From Bryobacterales bacterium (GTDB lineage Bacteria; Cyanobacteriota; Vampirovibrionia; Obscuribacterales; Obscuribacteraceae), in contig CAJCHQ010000003.1 of the NCBI GenBank assembly GCA_903970295.1, forward strand, positions 1 to 8,014: 8,014 nt of DNA. The letters are read 5' to 3'. The position numbers and the translations under genes are program-made. Under the pieces are notes generated by a model. That model had not been told where the DNA came from and made no database searches. It worked only from the letters and a program-made list of their open reading frames with translations. This document shows, in pieces, positions 5,127-8,014 of this stretch (positions within the stretch are counted from its first letter, which is position 1; each line of letters opens with the position of its first letter).

Positions 5127-5140
5127 GAGGGCAGAGGGCA
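5127..5140 (+). repeat. Tandem 7-bp repeat GAGGGCA
   Basis: GAGGGCA occurs at 5127-5133 and 5134-5140, followed by GGACCC, on the left side of the transfer origin. A stem GTAGC/GCTAC (5100-5118) precedes it. It could be an accessory protein site at oriT. Confidence 0.4.
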
Positions 5141-5159
5141 GGACCCGAGCCGCTTCTTT

Positions 5160-5266
5160 TGGTGGGCTTACGACTGTGTCGTCACTAGCGGAGAGCGAAG
5201 CGACTGCGGTAGTGCAGGATAAAGGAGAGGTACCAAACCCACGGGCGACCGCGCCCGTGGTCCTCT
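5160..5266 (-). other. Origin of transfer (oriT), IncP/MobP type
   Basis: The minus strand carries TATCCTGC (5221 to 5214), which fits the MobP nick consensus YATCCTG|Y, placing the nick between 5215 and 5214. On its 5' side lies a nested structure: inner perfect stem CCACGGGCG/CGCCCGTGG (5239-5260, 4-base loop) within outer AGAGG/CCTCT arms (5226-5230 and 5262-5266), near the nick. RP4 oriT has the same plan: an outer repeat recognised by TraJ, an inner GC hairpin, then the nick. On the 3' side are CACTA/TAGTG (5183-5187 and 5210-5214, the last base abutting the nick) and ACGAC-TGT-GTCGT (5170-5182). The RHH and relaxase genes follow directly. The nick position is predicted from motif only. 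Confidence 0.8.
5239..5260. repeat. oriT inner hairpin
   Basis: CCACGGGCG-ACCG-CGCCCGTGG is a perfect 9-bp stem. Flanking AGAGG...CCTCT extends the symmetry with unequal spacers. A run of seven T occurs 18 bases downstream (5279-5285), so partial activity as a rightward terminator cannot be excluded, although the distance argues against it. Confidence 0.85.
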
Positions 5267-5368
5267 TGCCTACGTCCATTTTTTTAAGAAGAACTTTTGA
5301 GGATTACCACTAATTGCAAAGCCCAGTCAGTAGTACCTCTAGGTTACATCCAGAGGAGGAAAAAGGAA

Positions 5369-5869
5369 ATGTCCACACCAAAAAGAACGCCAGCCATTCA
5401 AGTCAGGCTGGCCGCTGCAGACCACATGAGACTAGATCTGTGTTGCCGACTCGAAGGCAAAAACAGAAACGAGCTCGCTAGAAAAGCTTTGCTTTTTTAC
5501 CTGGACAAACATGACTCTGAAGAGGTGAAGAATTTCGAATCACCGATCGCAGAACGGATTAAAAAAATCGAGGACCGATTAGCAGGCATCATGGCGAAAT
5601 CGGCATACGACAATAACAAGCGGCTGGATGCGCTAACGAACCGCTTAGCAAAATTGAGTGCCAGGACAGCGCTCGATACTGGCTGCACTTTCATGCTCAT
5701 GTTTCGACTTCTGAACAAAGAGACTAGAGAACGGGTAGTTACATGGGCGTCTACAAGCGCTTTTGAGCGCCTGGAACAGAAGCTCAGATATCCAGAAACG
5801 AACATCCAGGAGCTGATGCACTGGCTAGAAGAGGAACCAGGCAATGCCCCGAACGGTCGTAAAGCATAG
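5369..5869 (+). CDS. RHH relaxosome accessory protein (TraJ/MobC-like)
   Basis: 166 residues from the ATG at 5369, preceded by a purine-rich site with GAGGAGG (5353-5359); a TTG at 5297 would add 24 residues and has no such site. The N-terminus (about residues 8-48: AIQVRLAAADHMRLDLCC, then EGKNRNELARKALLFYLDKHD) is a ribbon-helix-helix domain of the type used by TraJ, MobC and NikA to bind the oriT inverted repeat and position the relaxase. A charged helix follows (IAERIKKIEDRLAGI), then a longer helical C-terminal region with Leu/Arg-rich segments. Directly downstream of oriT and overlapping the relaxase gene by 26 bases, it occupies the place of traJ in RP4. It is longer than the RP4 protein, owing to the C-terminal part. 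Confidence 0.8.
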   Translation: MSTPKRTPAIQVRLAAADHMRLDLCCRLEGKNRNELARKALLFYLDKHDSEEVKNFESPIAERIKKIEDRLAGIMAKSAYDNNKRLDALTNRLAKLSARTALDTGCTFMLMFRLLNKETRERVVTWASTSAFERLEQKLRYPETNIQELMHWLEEEPGNAPNGRKA

Positions 5870-7079
5870 TTATTGCAAAGGCAAGAGGGGGCTTGAATCC
5901 GCCCGCCGTCACATAAACTACGTATCCTATCGAGCTGGTGAAGACAGAGACCAGGAGGGTCGAAAGTTTTTCAACAAGACGCGCGATGACATCGACGTTC
6001 GAGAAGTTAAAGAGCGCCTGTACGAGACTTATGATCCGCGTGGTGTAGCCATGCATAAGCTAATCCTCTCACCAGGGCGACAAGATGTTGACATACGCGA
6101 ATACACACGCGAGGTCATGTTCGAACTCGGTCGCGAAAAAGGCATGACTCTTGAATGGAATGCTGTGGTGCACGATAACACCGACCACATTCATGCTCAC
6201 GTTTGCCTGATGGCCAGGAGCCAGGAGGGCGATAGAGTCAGGCTGATACCAGAAGACCACCAGCGCATGCGAGAAATCGGCGATGACTATATTTACCGCG
6301 AATTTGGTGTACGGCGTTTGGTCGAAAGAGAGAAGGAAGAAACCCGGGATGTGCGGGACTTATTGAAAGGAGATGAACGCGAGTTCCGAACTTTCATTCA
6401 AAAACAAGCGCCTGATCCGCTTCTGCGAGACCACGAGAAAGCACCGTATAAGGGCAAACAAGATCTGTACGAACCCCTTTTCGAAGATGGCGCGAAAGAA
6501 AAGAAAAAAGATCGCGACCCAGATCAAGACCGCCTGGACTATGAAAAATTCGACTCTGACCTCAAGCAAGCGGCAGACCCGGACCACGGACCAACACGCT
6601 ACAGCAGCCGCCAAACAGTGCGCGAAGTTCAGGGTTCAATGTCTGAATTTCACGGTGACTACAACTCGAACATGGAAAAACAGCGACTGAAAGAGCTTCT
6701 TGAATCAAACCCAGAAATGAAAGAATCCATCGATAAAGAGCTAGAACTTTTGAAGGACTTCGCAGCCGAAAACCGCCCGCTTAACGAGCGCTCAATGGAG
6801 CGCTTCTTGCAAGGCATGGACTATAGCGACAGCATCGAGCATCAAAAAGAAAATGGCACGCAGCCGTCAAAAGAGCCTACGGAATCGCACGAACCAAAAG
6901 AAGATAGAACGCCGTTTAATCCGTTGTTTTCCGAGTCGATGCCCCAGCCGATTAGAGAGGACAGTAGTGGTCCTGACATCGTCACGCCTCACGTTCGCAC
7001 AGATGTTATCGGTGGCAAATCGCAAGGCAGTGACGAGGAGGAAAGAGAGCGAGACGACGACCGAGGTCTGCATCAGTAG
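5844..7079 (+). CDS. MobP-family relaxase (mobilization nuclease)
   Basis: 411 residues; the ATG at 5844 lies inside the upstream gene (26-base overlap), with AGAGGA as ribosome binding site. Relaxases nick oriT, stay bound to the 5' end through a tyrosine, and are led into the recipient. Motif I is near residues 20-34 (HINYVSYRAGE; Tyr26 or Tyr29 is the catalytic candidate). Motif II is HKLILSPG (71-78). Motif III, HDNTDHIHAH (110-119), gives the metal-binding histidine triad. This fits the VirD2/TraI(RP4) class and agrees with the TATCCTG site upstream. The rest (about 180 onward) is very charged and helical, with a disordered acidic tail (DEEERERDDD). There is no helicase or primase domain, and at 411 residues it is short for the class. 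The 3' end overlaps the convergent coupling-protein gene by seven bases. Confidence 0.88.
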   Translation: MPRTVVKHSYCKGKRGLESARRHINYVSYRAGEDRDQEGRKFFNKTRDDIDVREVKERLYETYDPRGVAMHKLILSPGRQDVDIREYTREVMFELGREKGMTLEWNAVVHDNTDHIHAHVCLMARSQEGDRVRLIPEDHQRMREIGDDYIYREFGVRRLVEREKEETRDVRDLLKGDEREFRTFIQKQAPDPLLRDHEKAPYKGKQDLYEPLFEDGAKEKKKDRDPDQDRLDYEKFDSDLKQAADPDHGPTRYSSRQTVREVQGSMSEFHGDYNSNMEKQRLKELLESNPEMKESIDKELELLKDFAAENRPLNERSMERFLQGMDYSDSIEHQKENGTQPSKEPTESHEPKEDRTPFNPLFSESMPQPIREDSSGPDIVTPHVRTDVIGGKSQGSDEEERERDDDRGLHQ

Positions 7080-8014
7080 TTCGGCACTGACCAATCCTTG
7101 GATTCTACGTCGTTTTCGTCCTCATCTTCATTGCTCTTCTTTTGTGGTGCAGGTGGCGGTGCTGCTGCTGGCTGCTTGTTCCGTGTATCAGAAGAAGGCT
7201 TACGCTCTTCGCTGGATGTTTTAGATTCTGGCTTTGTTTCCCATTCTTTTTGCCAGTCCGGTTTAGTCGCTGTCTCACGACATGTTTGTTCTAATGCTTC
7301 GTTAACATCCAGAACCCTAAATTCAGGTGTGGGGTAGCTGGTTGGAGCAAGATAATCCTGCCAGTGAAACGTGGTCATTTTTACTGGTGGCGTTGACGGT
7401 GTTAAGACGATAGTTTGATTTTTTCCCAGGCTCATAAGTTCGCCCGGATTAAGTAATGGGCGCCCGAACTCTCGCTCCATGATATGCCCGCTGCTATTTA
7501 GCTTGCGCTCTATGATTGTCTGAGTGCCAAGCATTTCAGCAATTTTTTTCGCCGTGCCCAGGTCACGAGGCTTGAAAAATATTTTGGTGCCCGGCTGTCC
7601 GAATAAAAGAGTGGCGTTATCGTCGCCGTAGACTTTCCGCAATTGGACTTGATCCTGGATACCTAAAGTGATTGGAATATGCTTGTGGCGAATAATAGTT
7701 AACGCCTCAGGCATGCCAGGAATATAACCGTAGTTTAGAAACTCATCGAGAAACAGTGCAAGCGGCTTTTCAAAATTTCGGTCCAGGGAAGACTCCAGCA
7801 GGAAATTGAAAATCAGCGCTGCCAGCGGCTTCAGGTGATCTTGCTTCGCCGGCACTGCAAAATAAAAAGTGAAAAGTTGTTTCGTGAGCAGCTCGAAATC
7901 AATGTCGGTTTTTTCAGTCAAAGCAACAACCCGAGGATTTACCCAGAGATTCAAACGAGCCATGAGCCCGCACAGAACACTGTTCCTGAAGCCCTCGGTC
8001 GTGTTGTTGTAGAA
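7073..8014 (-). CDS. Type IV coupling protein (TraG/VirD4), C-terminal part
   Basis: The minus-strand frame is open through the window edge. The 17 codons upstream of the ATG at 7961-7963 read FYNNTTEGFRNSVLCGL and fit the family, so the start lies outside; 313 residues are visible. Walker B is at visible residues 85-92 (LALFLDEF; Asp90, Glu91), followed by NYG.IPGMPEAL and the IIR...ITLGIQ.QVQL segment typical of TraG/VirD4 ATPases. These form hexameric inner-membrane pumps that link relaxosome and secretion channel. Walker A and the membrane anchor are off the window. About 60 C-terminal residues are disordered, with a PAAAPPPAP segment and acidic stretches, often a substrate-contact tail. 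Facing the relaxase gene head-on is unlike RP4, where traG and traI point the same way. Confidence 0.88.
   Translation of the reverse strand, partial: FYNNTTEGFRNSVLCGLMARLNLWVNPRVVALTEKTDIDFELLTKQLFTFYFAVPAKQDHLKPLAALIFNFLLESSLDRNFEKPLALFLDEFLNYGYIPGMPEALTIIRHKHIPITLGIQDQVQLRKVYGDDNATLLFGQPGTKIFFKPRDLGTAKKIAEMLGTQTIIERKLNSSGHIMEREFGRPLLNPGELMSLGKNQTIVLTPSTPPVKMTTFHWQDYLAPTSYPTPEFRVLDVNEALEQTCRETATKPDWQKEWETKPESKTSSEERKPSSDTRNKQPAAAPPPAPQKKSNEDEDENDVESKDWSVPNY

Noticed and set aside
6360..6690. Open frames on both strands within the relaxase gene.
   Set aside because: They are shadows of the charged, repetitive relaxase coding sequence; the relaxase frame has clear motifs.

Overview
This window looks like part of a mobilizable or conjugative bacterial plasmid (or an integrated relative). 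Both edges cut through genes: a replication initiator enters from the left, and a type IV coupling protein runs off the right on the minus strand. I cannot name the host from this sequence. Base composition is moderate, Shine-Dalgarno sites are of ordinary bacterial type, and the protein families are widespread in environmental bacteria.

Layout. 1-876: 3' part of a winged-helix plasmid Rep gene (RPA/TrfA-like). 855-1180: replication origin with two reverse iterons (one inside the rep stop region), five forward iterons phased at 21-22 bp, and a 9-bp GATC-containing repeat array. 1181-1901: about 700 bp without a convincing gene. It holds an operator-like inverted repeat, a 118-bp imperfect hairpin, a detached iteron and several diverged short repeats. 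1902-2246: small ribbon-helix-helix (RHH) protein. 2279-2754: two-gene cassette resembling a toxin-antitoxin module. 2787-3701: protein with four tandem zinc-ribbon repeats. 3702-3969: non-coding DNA packed with inverted repeats. 3970-4164: 64-aa CxCxxC protein with a good terminator after it. 4389-5096: a lysine-rich protein, possibly a 24-aa peptide, and a two-helix membrane protein. 5160-5266: oriT with a TATCCTG nick motif and RP4-like nested inverted repeats. 5369-7079: RHH accessory protein and a MobP-type relaxase. 7073-8014: TraG/VirD4 coupling protein on the minus strand, convergent with the relaxase.

How it works together (inference). Rep binds the iterons to start replication. The RHH protein at 5369 and the relaxase assemble at oriT and nick the minus strand at about 5214/5215. 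The coupling protein hands the relaxase-DNA complex to a secretion channel not encoded here. With this nick polarity, DNA left of oriT enters the recipient first and the relaxase genes last, as in RP4. The genes at 1902-5096 therefore form the leading region. Their mRNA is templated by the transferred strand, which fits a role in establishment and makes the fold-back DNA at 3700-3969 and 4200-4388 interesting. The most notable items are the oriT, the 118-bp hairpin in the origin, the four-zinc-ribbon protein and the small unknown leading-region genes.
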